From: CAYHBO01 sp964354855 | Lineage (GTDB): Bacteria > Babelota > Babeliae > Babelales > RVW-14 | NCBI GenBank assembly: GCA_964354855.1 | Contig: CAYHBO010000043.1 | Span: 1-12,740, forward strand | Direction: 5' to 3' | DNA: 12,740 bases | Shown: positions 1-6,860 of the stretch, piece by piece | Layout of the letters: the number at the start of each line of letters is the position of its first letter | Numbering within the stretch: the stretch's first letter is position 1 | The notes under the pieces: generated by a model | Databases searched by the model: none | Told to the model about the DNA's origin: nothing | Seen by the model: the letters and a program-made list of their open reading frames with translations, nothing else | Translations under genes and position numbers: made by a program

Positions 1-102
1 TTAAAAAAGGTCACATAACGGGTCATGGAGCTGTCCGCGCTACGCAACCTTCTTTAAATTCTTAAGATCAGTTTTTTAGAAACTCCATCTGATCGTTATT
101 AA

Positions 103-318
103 TTACTTAGTAGCGCTTGATTCATCTACAGGAGCGGTTGCTTCTGTTGATGGCTGTGTGGTTTCAGGAGCGGTTGCTTCTGTTGATGGCTGTGTGGTTT
201 TAGGAGCGGTTGCTTCTGTTGATGTTGTTTCTGTGTCATTTGCTACAAGAATGGTAGTAATGCCTAACGATGCAATAACTACTAATGACATAAGCAATTT
301 TTTAGTTAACGTGACCAT
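103..318 (-). CDS. Small secreted Thr/Pro/Ala-rich repeat protein
   Basis: This 71-residue protein has a short basic N-terminus and a hydrophobic stretch (about residues 8-25, ending in a small-residue region before Asn-Asp), which reads as a signal peptide or single membrane anchor. The rest is a low-complexity region built from a 12-residue unit (TTQPSTEATAPE-like) present about 2.7 times, followed by an acidic, Ser-rich tail. The start at 318 is supported by a GGAGGA ribosome site at 326-331, 7 bases upstream. The gene is divergent from the RING gene at 555. No enzymatic motif is visible. Thr/Ser/Pro-rich tails of this sort are common in exported linker or surface proteins, but the function here is unknown. 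The repeat is near-perfect in the DNA, so copy number may vary between strains. Confidence 0.65.
   Translation of the reverse strand: MVTLTKKLLMSLVVIASLGITTILVANDTETTSTEATAPKTTQPSTEATAPETTQPSTEATAPVDESSATK
129..224. repeat. 36-bp in-frame tandem repeat, about 2.7 copies
   Basis: Units begin at 129, 165 and 201. The first two are identical through the block ending in GTGTGGTTT, and the third diverges after about 24 bases. The period is a multiple of three, so it encodes a repeated 12-residue Thr/Pro/Ala unit inside the minus-strand protein at 103-318. Slipped-strand mispairing could change the copy number without breaking the frame. Confidence 0.85.
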
Positions 319-353
319 GGTATATCCTCCATATGGTTTGGTTTATGTTATCT

Positions 354-378
354 ATAAAACCTCACAGCGAGGCTTTAT
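354..378 (-). promoter_or_regulatory. Leader hairpin upstream of the 71-residue gene
   Basis: Read on the minus strand, bases 378-369 pair with 363-354 around a 5-base loop. The stem is ten pairs: CCTC/GAGG, one G-U wobble and an A/T-rich base. It is followed by TTTTAT, giving an attenuator-like or stabilising leader hairpin about 35 bases ahead of the start codon at 318. The G-U pair forms only in the minus-strand RNA, which favours that transcript. A function is inferred only. Confidence 0.35.
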
Positions 379-388
379 TATTATCAAT

Positions 389-413
389 TTGACATATTTA
401 AATATTTTGTCAA
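389..413. promoter_or_regulatory. Inverted repeat with TTGACA on both strands in the divergent region
   Basis: TTGACA at 389-394 and its complement TGTCAA at 408-413 flank an A/T core containing ATTTAAAT. Each strand therefore carries a perfect -35-like hexamer between the divergent genes at 318 and 555. I could not find a well-spaced -10 on either strand: the nearest AT hexamers are about 22 bases away. It could equally be an operator for a dimeric regulator. Confidence 0.3.
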
Positions 414-554
414 CTTTAGATTATTTTTTCAGAAAAATACTTAAAAAGGCGTTAAATGGCGTAAATTTAGACACCACCAGTTGTAGGATTTATTTTTATC
501 TATATATTAATTTCTATTAGAATTAAATAAATAGATTTAAATGGGGGACCTGGT

Positions 555-1310
555 ATGGTGTTTAATAAGAATGTCGTTTTATATCAGTTTATGTTGTTTC
601 TTGGCTTAGGAGCTTTTTCTCAGATGGTTGCAGGGCCAAAGAAGAAGGCCCAGTCATCAAAGCAAGCAGGTAGCAAAATGGGTCGAGCTGAACAAACTTA
701 AGAAAATCCAGGAGTTGATGCTGATGGTTATGATGCGCAAGCTGACTTGGCCGCTGCTTTAGCACTTTCCCTTAAATCTATTTTTGCACGAAGAATGGTT
801 AGTGAGTCGCCGCGTACTGTTTCAGTGCCGCAAGAGCTTCGCGATGAGTAAAGAGAGAAGAAACGGTTAGCAGGAATAGCTGGAGAAGCTCATGCTGTTG
901 CAGAGCAAATATATGAAATAGAGCTTGCTCAAGCAAGAGTAAGATTTGGTCCTTGGTTTAATCCTGATTTAGGACCACAACCTCCGGCAGCCTTAGATTA
1001 TGACTCTTTGCAGGTTTTACATGATAAAAATTTGTCTAAAAAAGTAACGAGATCGTTGAAGCCTTATGAAATTGTTCCGCCAATAGATGGTGAATTAACC
1101 GGTGTATGTTGTTCTGTGTGTCAGGATGAAGAGCGATCATTTTCTTTTGATCCAGTTTTAGGTGATGTAGCCGTTAAAACATGTTGCGGTCACTTTTTTC
1201 ACCGAGCATGTCTTGATGAATGGTTGCGTCAGGCGTTTACTGAGAAGTCATCGGCTAATGGTTGCCCGGTTTGTAAGGAAAAGATTCAGGTGACGGTTCC
1301 GAAGGAATAA
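555..1310 (+). pseudogene. Secreted RING-H2 / UIM-like protein interrupted by two in-frame TAA codons
   Basis: A frame opens at ATG 555 with a GGGGGA ribosome site at 543-548 and encodes a signal peptide (about 26 residues, cleavage after VAG/A). The same frame continues to 1310 but is broken by TAA at 699-701 and 849-851. Between the stops, codons 64-73 form an acidic Leu-x-x-Ala-x-x-x-Ser helix (747-770) matching the ubiquitin-interacting motif. After the second stop is a canonical RING-H2 finger with ligands at conceptual positions C186, C189, C211, H213, H216, C219, C237 and C240, including the CLDEWL segment typical of E3 ligases. No ribosome site or ATG precedes the RING part; its first possible start is an unsupported TTG at 1008. 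I therefore read it as one gene recently inactivated, or rescued by readthrough. The intact zinc ligands argue that decay, if real, is recent. Confidence 0.7.
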
Positions 1311-1379
1311 GCAGTTTTTAAAACGGTTTTATTGAAAAAAACATTTCAATCTGTAATAATAATTACAAGGAGAAATGTA

Positions 1380-2180
1380 ATGAAAACGTACTTAAAATAT
1401 TGTTTTATATTGTTGAGCGGGGTCTTAATCTCACAAGTCTTGGCTTACAATCGTAAATATCTCTTTCGTGGGGCACATTTACCACCGATGAATCTATCGG
1501 TACCGGTTACATTTTTTAACCAAAAAAAATCGACTTATACAAAAGAAAAGAGCTTGTCTGATTGGATTCCTGTGGTTGGTGATAGTGGCGGAACTGAACT
1601 AAAAACGAGAGAAAAACTGTTGTTTTTAGAGATTGACCCTCTGATGATATTGAAAACAATCTTTCCAGATATGGTTGACGCTTCGGTATCAAAAGCATTG
1701 GGAATCTCGTTAAAAGAATTTATTGCCGATGCTTTGGTCCATAAAAAGAAGACGGTTAATGTTGCTTGTGTGGTACATGGGGTTTTGAAACCGGCAAAAA
1801 TGCATGGGGTAGTTGTGCGTGATGCTGTTATGGGCTTGTTTGACCTTGATGGGGTTATGCAGGTTATTCAAAAAGGGTTTACGCCAGTTAAGCGATTGGT
1901 TGTGGATACGGTACGTGTGTTGAATGATCGTATGACCGCTGGTTTTTGGAGTGTTGTGATAACAAAAGATTCTTCGGGAAACGATAATGTCTTGATGACT
2001 TATCATTTATTGATTAATGATGCGGCAATTGCTGATTTTTTTCTTTCATTGACGCAGACTACGTTTAATCTTGATGAAATTCAACAAGGCATGTCTTTAC
2101 TGCATAAGACTTTTAAAGATGATGACAAACGAGTATTTGATGGTTTTTTTAGTTTATTAAGGGTGCTGTTGAGTGAGTAG
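1380..2180 (+). CDS. Secreted protein of unknown function
   Basis: I chose ATG 1380 because an AAGGAG ribosome site at 1367-1372 precedes it by 7 bases and because it places a textbook signal peptide (MKTYLKYCFILLSGVLISQ, then VLA, cleavage near residue 22) at the N-terminus. The frame is open back to a TTG at 1332, but that would bury the signal. The product has 266 residues. The mature part is mixed: an N-terminal Asn/Lys/Pro-rich strand region, a Leu/Ile-rich helical stretch around residues 80-115, a Val-rich beta-like segment, and a helical C-terminus. I do not recognise a family or catalytic motif. It follows the RING relic by about 70 bases and may share its transcript. The palindromic repeat just after the stop probably ends transcription. 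Confidence 0.75.
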   Translation: MKTYLKYCFILLSGVLISQVLAYNRKYLFRGAHLPPMNLSVPVTFFNQKKSTYTKEKSLSDWIPVVGDSGGTELKTREKLLFLEIDPLMILKTIFPDMVDASVSKALGISLKEFIADALVHKKKTVNVACVVHGVLKPAKMHGVVVRDAVMGLFDLDGVMQVIQKGFTPVKRLVVDTVRVLNDRMTAGFWSVVITKDSSGNDNVLMTYHLLINDAAIADFFLSLTQTTFNLDEIQQGMSLLHKTFKDDDKRVFDGFFSLLRVLLSE

Positions 2181-2187
2181 ACTTCAT

Positions 2188-2234
2188 CGCTCATATCCTT
2201 CGAGACGGTGCTACGCACCTCCTCAGGACGAGCG
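2188..2234. repeat. Palindromic intergenic repeat between convergent genes, possible bidirectional terminator
   Basis: CGCTC (2188-2192) pairs with GAGCG (2230-2234). Inside it, CCT/AGG and GAG (2202-2204)/CTC (2222-2224) pair, capped by GGTGC-TAC-GCACC (2207-2219). It is GC-rich in an AT-rich setting and sits between two convergent stop codons (2180 plus, 2246 minus), where either transcript could fold it. The motif resembles palindromic repeats that I recall from many bacterial genomes. Whether it terminates transcription is inferred from position, since no clear T-run follows. Confidence 0.6.
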
Positions 2235-2245
2235 GCTAGGTGAAA

Positions 2246-4306
2246 TTACCGTCCCAAGAAACTATGCAAAAGCTTCTCAGGGTCACTCCCTGATCCATGG
2301 GCAAAAATATCATTTCTGAGTTTATTCCCCATTGCAGGGTTTAAGATTCCAGCATTCTTGATGATGTCGAAGATTTCAGTGGCATAGTGGTGTGACCAGG
2401 CATATCCGTAATGTTTTGGTCCATATACCGCATCGTACGCTACATTGTGTGTAGCATAGTACCAAAAGAGTGGCATTCTTAAGCATTCATCAGGGATATA
2501 TTTTTTCTGTAGGGCGTCCCACAGTTGGTAAGGGTCTGTGTATTTTTCAGTATCGGTAAACAATATGAGGGTAAATAATGAACGCATACAGCGAAATAAG
2601 AGATTTTTCCATGCAGCGAACTTACGTACTCGAATAATATTGTTAACCATTTCTGTGCTGAGTGATTGTTTTGTTTTATGGTGGCTACTGATGATAGGAA
2701 GTATTGATTCATGTGACGCCCACTGCTCGAATAGTTGTGATGGAAACTCTAGAAAATCAGGCTTTGAAAAAAGTGCCCCGTGACTTGCCAATGTTGGTCG
2801 TGCTAGTAGTGCATGGATAGCATGTCCGAATTCGTGAAATAATGATATTACCTGATAATGTTCGATAAGTTTGTTTGCATGATCTATGGGGTTGAAGTTT
2901 GTGATGACGATTCCGACCGATTGAGATGAGCCGGTGGATGTGTTGACTGCGTTAACGAGTGAAAGACTACAGTTATTCGTTATTTTTGCTTCTCGTGAGA
3001 AGAGATCACAGTAAATGTAACCGAGACATTTTTTAGAAGAAGTTTCATGGACCTCTACCATGCGTACCGTTTCATGCCAACGCCAGAAAGGTGTGACTTC
3101 GGTAAAGGTAAGTCCGAAGAATGTGCCAAAGACACTGAACATATTTTTGAGAGTGGTATCGAGATGTAGGTATTCTGCAATGGTTTTATCATGAACGTTA
3201 AAGGTATTACTTATGTACATTTGTCTCACGTATTCATAGTCCCAGGGAGTAAGATTCCCTTGTTTATCTAAAGTAATTGTTGTAGGTAAATGACGTTTTA
3301 GAAGAGCAAGCTCTTCCTGCCCGCTTTTAACACATTGTTGTATGGTGGTTTCAAGAAACGTGATTGCTCGTTGCGGTGTTTTTGCCATGGTAGATGCAAG
3401 TTCTTGTGCTGCAAAATTTTGATATCCGAGTTGTTTGGCAAGATTATTTTTATCTTGGGCAAATGTTTTGAGTGCCATGTCTATGTTGGATGGTTTATGA
3501 GTGTTAAGTGCGTAAAATAAATCTTTTCGTGTTTGTTCTACAGTGCACAGGGCCATGATGGATCGGTACGTTATGAGCTGGTCAAAATTTTGAGGGTTGA
3601 GTGTTACCTGGTAGGTATTATTTTTTTCAGGAAGCTTTTTTAGAATTTGCTGACTGAGGGAGATAAGGTGTGCTTTAGGGATTGAAAGAGCTCGTTCAAG
3701 TTGCTTATTAATACTTAAGGTTGTTTGTGCATCGGCTTTGTTGCGGAGTTTGGTTATGGTTGAAAATTGTCTGGCATCAAGATGGGCGCCATTCTGTTTG
3801 AAGTTTTTTATGGTTTCTTCTAAGAAATAGCGTTCTTCCAGTTTTAATTGTTCATGTGATCCCAGATGAACGTAATAATCTTGTATTGCCTGATAAAGAG
3901 CTTTATTACCTTCTATATCAATTAATAAAGGCGCGATGCTGTTATTTGCTTTTTGGCTAGCTTCACGGATGTTTTTATCAGGACTGACTTTTATCATGAG
4001 TGTAATCAGATAAAGGAAGGCGTTGATGTTGCCTTTAATGCGGTCAAATGCGCGTAGTGTGTTGTCAAAGGTCCTTTTTTTTGCCGGGATAGCAAGCATG
4101 TCTTTGAGTGCTTTCTGTGTTGTGTCTTTTATTGTGCTTGTCCAGGTAGTAATTTGTTGAGGTGATCGCGGAAATATGTTTACCGCATTATTGATATGGG
4201 TGATGGGTTGGCAGATGGGTACCTGAGGTTGCGTGTTGACTACTGTCCAAACGTTGGTTGTTAGGAGAGCAATAAGGGTAAATGCAAAGTGCAAAAGCTT
4301 GTTCAT
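2246..4306 (-). CDS. Secreted M3-family zinc oligopeptidase
   Basis: This 686-residue protein has a signal peptide (residues 1-22, hydrophobic core FAFTLIALLTT) followed by an all-helical M3 metallopeptidase. The zinc site HEFGHAIH is at 491-498, with His491 and His495 as ligands. The third ligand Glu520 lies in FLEFPSQ, exactly 29 residues after the first His, as in thimet oligopeptidase and neurolysin. The C-terminus keeps the family signature: a GYAWSHHYATEIF segment, then NPAMG, HGSGSDPEKLL and a final FLGR. M3 enzymes cleave short peptides inside a deep channel. A signal peptide is unusual because most bacterial members are cytoplasmic, so this one probably digests peptides in the periplasm or outside the cell. 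Only a weak GGAA precedes the start. The gene is convergent with the 1380-2180 gene and divergent from the amidase. Confidence 0.93.
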   Translation of the reverse strand: MNKLLHFAFTLIALLTTNVWTVVNTQPQVPICQPITHINNAVNIFPRSPQQITTWTSTIKDTTQKALKDMLAIPAKKRTFDNTLRAFDRIKGNINAFLYLITLMIKVSPDKNIREASQKANNSIAPLLIDIEGNKALYQAIQDYYVHLGSHEQLKLEERYFLEETIKNFKQNGAHLDARQFSTITKLRNKADAQTTLSINKQLERALSIPKAHLISLSQQILKKLPEKNNTYQVTLNPQNFDQLITYRSIMALCTVEQTRKDLFYALNTHKPSNIDMALKTFAQDKNNLAKQLGYQNFAAQELASTMAKTPQRAITFLETTIQQCVKSGQEELALLKRHLPTTITLDKQGNLTPWDYEYVRQMYISNTFNVHDKTIAEYLHLDTTLKNMFSVFGTFFGLTFTEVTPFWRWHETVRMVEVHETSSKKCLGYIYCDLFSREAKITNNCSLSLVNAVNTSTGSSQSVGIVITNFNPIDHANKLIEHYQVISLFHEFGHAIHALLARPTLASHGALFSKPDFLEFPSQLFEQWASHESILPIISSHHKTKQSLSTEMVNNIIRVRKFAAWKNLLFRCMRSLFTLILFTDTEKYTDPYQLWDALQKKYIPDECLRMPLFWYYATHNVAYDAVYGPKHYGYAWSHHYATEIFDIIKNAGILNPAMGNKLRNDIFAHGSGSDPEKLLHSFLGR

Positions 4307-4431
4307 GGTTTATTCCAATGTTTTTTCTTTTGATATCAAATTTTTGGTTAAATTTTAATGCTTTGTATGTCGTCCCAGCTTTCGTTTATAGGCGTCAAAT
4401 TAAGGAAAAGTAAGCTATAAATTGTTCAGAC

Positions 4432-4565
4432 ACGTCATCCTCGCGAATGCGGGGATCCAGGACTTCTTTCTTTTTTAAAATTTTTTATGCTTCTTTTTTT
4501 TAAGAAGTCTAGAAAGTTAGTAAAAGTAAGTAAGCCCTGGATCCTCGCATTCGCGAGGATGACGT
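4432..4565. mobile_element. MITE-like element with 30-bp terminal inverted repeats
   Basis: The 30-base arms at 4432-4461 and 4536-4565 are reverse complements with one mismatch. Each arm is itself a small palindrome (CCTCGC-GAAT-GCGGGG type) and has the pattern GTCATCC...GGATCCAG. An inner pair, ACTTCTT (4462-4468) and AAGAAGT (4502-4508), extends the fold into a long hairpin with a T/A-rich loop. There is no transposase frame inside, and I see no convincing target-site duplication. The structure fits a non-autonomous palindromic element or paired REP-like repeats. Confidence 0.6.
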
Positions 4566-4803
4566 AAGGTAAATTTATACAAAGATCTATTTTGTAGCTT
4601 TCTCTAAGATGACAATCAGGTTAGGGTTGTAGTTTTAAAGACTTGGTTATTAAAGACTTATAGCAGCTTAACATCTATTTAATGAATCAAAAAACGGTCA
4701 TTTTAGCCTCTTTTCTCTTTGACGATATTTTATATTCACTTTGAATTTATTATTTAAATTAATGCGTATTTATCGATGAAATATTGTAGATAATAAAATA
4801 ATA

Positions 4804-4833
4804 TTGAGTTGTCTCCGTTTTGCGTTGTATGAT
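4804..4833 (+). promoter_or_regulatory. Putative sigma-70 promoter of the amidase gene
   Basis: TTGAGT (4804-4809) and TATGAT (4828-4833) are separated by 18 bases and lie about 70 bases ahead of the amidase start. Both hexamers are close to consensus. A strong GGGGGA ribosome site at 4894-4899 precedes ATG 4906. Confidence 0.45.
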
Positions 4834-4905
4834 AAAATTACAAATAAGAATAATATATTGAAAAAGTTTCTATTAAAGCGTGCATTTTAACAAGGGGGAT
4901 TTTTT

Positions 4906-5499
4906 ATGAACTTTATTAAAGTTGTTTTTGTGAATATTGTTTTTTGTTTGCCAACTTTTACTTCTACGATTTTTAGTGCGGTAACAACAGATGATCTAAA
5001 ATTCAATCAGCTTAACAAGGTTGAAATTGTTAATAATGGTTTTTCAATACAGATTCTATTTGATTTTGCCAAGGAAGTAGCCTTTGAAAGGACCAAAGAT
5101 GAAAAAAATCGTTTGATTGTGCAGTTTAAGGGAATGAGTCCGAATGTATTTAATGCAGATATGGTAATAGAAACAATTAAGAAGCTTAAAGACAAAGATG
5201 AATACTATGGCATTTTGCAAGACGTAAATGTTAAAGCGGAAAATAGTGGTGTAGTTCCGGTTATGTCATTGATACTTACCTTTGCTTCAACAATAACGAT
5301 AGAAAATAGGGTGGTTAAGAATGATTGGACCTCTATGTGGACGGTTGATCATAATAAAAGGCCCAATGACCCATCATTCCGTGTTCTGCTTGATATTTTG
5401 CCAACAGAACTCAAGAATACTATTGAACATCGGAGTACGGTTGGGACCATTATGTTTACCGAGAATAACGTTCCTGGAAAAAAAAAAATCCTTGCGTAG
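4906..5499 (+). CDS. N-acetylmuramoyl-L-alanine amidase, N-terminal AMIN part (frame 1 of a split gene)
   Basis: The 197-residue product begins with a signal peptide (NFIKVVFVNIVFCLPTF core) and continues as an AMIN-like beta domain (about residues 30-165). It has the usual alternating strands, such as IQILFDF, RLIVQFKG and FRVLLDILP, which in AmiC-type enzymes bind peptidoglycan at the septum. The frame ends at TAG 5497-5499, nine bases after a run of 11 A. The protein therefore stops just before the catalytic domain, which continues in the -1 frame. As it stands it would be a secreted wall-binding domain without enzyme. With one extra A it continues into the amidase domain as a protein of about 412 residues. 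The AMIN assignment is by pattern and less certain than the catalytic half. Confidence 0.75.
   Translation: MNFIKVVFVNIVFCLPTFTSTIFSAVTTDDLKFNQLNKVEIVNNGFSIQILFDFAKEVAFERTKDEKNRLIVQFKGMSPNVFNADMVIETIKKLKDKDEYYGILQDVNVKAENSGVVPVMSLILTFASTITIENRVVKNDWTSMWTVDHNKRPNDPSFRVLLDILPTELKNTIEHRSTVGTIMFTENNVPGKKKILA
5478..5488 (+). other. A11 slippery run at the amidase frame junction
   Basis: Eleven consecutive A lie where the two amidase frames overlap. The downstream frame is closed upstream by TAA at 5466-5468 and the upstream frame closes at 5497-5499. Any frame change must therefore happen within about 28 bases, and the A-run is the obvious site. Adding one A in RNA or DNA, or a -1 ribosomal slip, joins the frames as GKKKNPCVALDAGHGG, a normal lead-in to an Amidase_3 active site. 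Confidence 0.8.
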
Positions 5500-6143
5500 C
5501 ACTTGATGCCGGGCATGGGGGCATGGACCTTGGCGTTGTTGGGCATAAGGGGGTTATGGAGAAAGATCTCTCTTTGGTGCTTACTGGTAAGATACAAAAA
5601 CATCTTACAAAAAGTGGGATAACAAGTTTTTTAACCAGAACAACTGATGAGACTATGCCGCTATCACTTCGCTCTAATCGAACAGCACGAGGAAATGCTG
5701 ATCTGTTTGTTTCTATTCATGCTAATTCTGCAGGAGCTGCTCAACAGGGCATGGAAGCATTGTGTCTTAATAAGGGGAAAAAAGCTCAAGCAGATTATGG
5801 ACATCCTTCTAGTAACCGTTCTTCTCATGAGAAATGTGAAGAGGAGTTTAATAATTTCCTTACCAATAATGTTGACAGATCTCACCGTTTAGCTCATGTC
5901 ATTCTTAGTAATACGATAAACCATGTTAAAAAAGAAAATATTACTATTAAAAACCGTGGTCTTAAATGTAATGCATGGCAAGTATTGCTGCATAACATGA
6001 TCCCATCGACTATTTTAGAGGTTGGGTTTCTTACAAGCCCCCATGAAGGTGCTTTATTATTGGATGGAGCTTATCAGGAGCTTCTGACCTATGGAATTGC
6101 GCAAGGGATTATTCGGTTTATGACTTTGGAGAAAATGTTGTAA
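5487..6143 (+). CDS. N-acetylmuramoyl-L-alanine amidase, catalytic Amidase_3 part (frame 2 of the split gene)
   Basis: This frame encodes the zinc amidase that cuts the bond between N-acetylmuramic acid and L-alanine of the stem peptide during cell separation or wall turnover. All key residues are present (numbering for the joined protein): zinc ligands His204 in DAGHGG, Glu219 in VMEKDL and His272 in SIHANS, and the catalytic Glu372 in ILEVGFL. The domain also has LTRT, SLRSNRTARGNAD and the S-HRLAH helix. The only ATG near the start, at 5523, lies after DAGHGG and would lose the first zinc ligand, so separate translation could not give an active enzyme. This is the best evidence that the halves form one protein. 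A 35-residue charged insertion follows the SIHAN motif. A gene caller may start it at 5523. Confidence 0.85.
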   Translation, partial: NPCVALDAGHGGMDLGVVGHKGVMEKDLSLVLTGKIQKHLTKSGITSFLTRTTDETMPLSLRSNRTARGNADLFVSIHANSAGAAQQGMEALCLNKGKKAQADYGHPSSNRSSHEKCEEEFNNFLTNNVDRSHRLAHVILSNTINHVKKENITIKNRGLKCNAWQVLLHNMIPSTILEVGFLTSPHEGALLLDGAYQELLTYGIAQGIIRFMTLEKML

Positions 6144-6168
6144 CATTAGTTTGTTGTTACATTAGTTT
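6137..6168. repeat. 16-bp tandem duplication across the amidase stop codon
   Basis: Units 6137-6152 and 6153-6168 (GTTGTAACATTAGTTT and GTTGTTACATTAGTTT) differ at one position. The first unit contains the amidase stop TAA (6141-6143). It looks like a recent local duplication with no coding effect, and it ends right at the -35 of the next promoter. Confidence 0.7.
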
Positions 6169-6169
6169 A

Positions 6170-6199
6170 TTGACAAATTTAATTCTAATTTGTAATTAT
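6170..6199 (+). promoter_or_regulatory. Strong sigma-70-like promoter
   Basis: A perfect TTGACA (6170-6175) is followed after 17 bases by TAATTA (6193-6198), or after 18 by AATTAT with a TG extension. It lies about 85 bases upstream of the secreted coiled-coil gene at 6284 and just after the amidase stop, so the two genes are probably transcribed separately. Confidence 0.6.
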
Positions 6200-6283
6200 G
6201 GTAATTAGTTAAGTATTTTTTACCCCAAATAAATATTTAATATGGAACATGTTTGGAGGGGATTTAAAGAAAAAGGGTTGGGT

Positions 6284-6736
6284 ATGAAGAAAAGTTCAAT
6301 GATGTATAAAGTAGGGTTATTGTCATTATTGTTGATGGTCTCTGATAAGCAGCTTGTTTTAATGGCACAAAAAAAAGTGGTGGATCCTGAGGTAGCTCGT
6401 GAAAGAATGAGATTAATTCAAGAACGAAAAAAACAAGGACAAGATACTGATAACAAACGTAAAGATTTAAGTGTTTTTAGAGATAATATGGATACTGACT
6501 CTAAACATGCCTCTAAAACTATGCAGGGGCATTATGCAGATATGATAGAAATATTAACTACAGAGAAAGATGACCTTACTGCTCGACTTGCGAATATGCG
6601 AAAAAGAGATAAAGAGGCGCTTGAGCCAAATAATATAGGTTCTCATAAGCTTTCATCGTCTGAAGAACGAAGAAAAATTAGTGATAGAATTATTGAAATT
6701 GAAGATGAAATAGAAAAATATTCAAAAAAACGATAA
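6284..6736 (+). CDS. Small secreted coiled-coil protein, unknown function
   Basis: ATG 6284 is preferred over ATG 6242 because an AGGG ribosome site lies 6 bases upstream and because it puts the signal peptide (Lys-Lys, hydrophobic VGLLSLLLMV, cleavage near LMA/Q, about residue 28) at the N-terminus. The product has 150 residues. The mature protein is highly charged and helical: a basic first segment rich in Arg, Lys and Gln, then two heptad-like stretches (about residues 83-107 and 125-148) likely to form a coiled coil. It has no cysteines and no catalytic motif. Soluble periplasmic coiled-coil proteins with this layout can act as chaperones or envelope scaffolds, but I cannot assign one. 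It has its own promoter at 6170-6199. Confidence 0.7.
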   Translation: MKKSSMMYKVGLLSLLLMVSDKQLVLMAQKKVVDPEVARERMRLIQERKKQGQDTDNKRKDLSVFRDNMDTDSKHASKTMQGHYADMIEILTTEKDDLTARLANMRKRDKEALEPNNIGSHKLSSSEERRKISDRIIEIEDEIEKYSKKR

Positions 6737-6762
6737 AAATAAATTCATAAAGTATCTTGAAT

Positions 6763-6781
6763 GGGGCGGGGAAACTCGCCC
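6763..6781 (+). terminator. Weak GC hairpin after the coiled-coil gene
   Basis: GGGCG (6764-6768) pairs with CGCCC (6777-6781), with an extra G-T pair closing a GGAAAC loop. It lies 27 bases after the stop at 6736 and stands out in AT-rich surroundings. The following bases (TTAACTCATT) are a poor T-run, so termination is only possible. Confidence 0.35.
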
Positions 6782-6860
6782 TTAACTCATTAAAAAGATT
6801 GCAAATCAGTACAAAAGCCATAAAATACATTCTTTCGTTTCAAAATTTGATTAAAGTACC

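Larger units (their letters stand above)
4307..4905. other. 599-base divergent intergenic region
   Basis: No plausible gene is present. The region separates the divergent M3 peptidase and amidase genes. It holds a large imperfect inverted repeat (4432-4565), a 16-base stretch at 4608-4623 that recurs with one change at 8405-8420, and a promoter candidate for the amidase (4804-4833). The rest is AT-rich and shows nothing I can name. Confidence 0.6.

Noticed and set aside
1..102. Possible repeat fragment (GCGCTACGCAACCTTC near 38-53) and GATCAG/CTGATC inverted repeat at 66-94
   Set aside because: It resembles the palindrome at 2188-2234 only over about a dozen bases, and the inverted repeat has a long loop and short stem, so neither supports a feature.
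129..224. 36-bp regularly spaced repeats suggesting CRISPR
   Set aside because: The units are directly adjacent with no spacers, keep a coding frame, and encode a 12-residue protein repeat.
158..520. 120-residue plus-strand frame
   Set aside because: It runs antisense through the repeat protein and into the divergent promoter region, has no ribosome site, and its repeats mirror the minus-strand gene.
699..851. Reassigned TAA (alternative genetic code) as the cause of the two stops
   Set aside because: TAA is the normal terminal codon of several other genes in the window, for example 6143, 7422 and 8361, so it is not read as sense in general.
1008..1310. RING protein as a complete 100-residue gene starting at TTG 1008
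   Set aside because: No ribosome site precedes it, and coherent protein sequence continues upstream in the same frame to the signal-peptide start at 555.
1332..1379. 16-residue N-terminal extension of the secreted protein at 1380
   Set aside because: It needs a TTG start without a ribosome site and would place the signal peptide internally.
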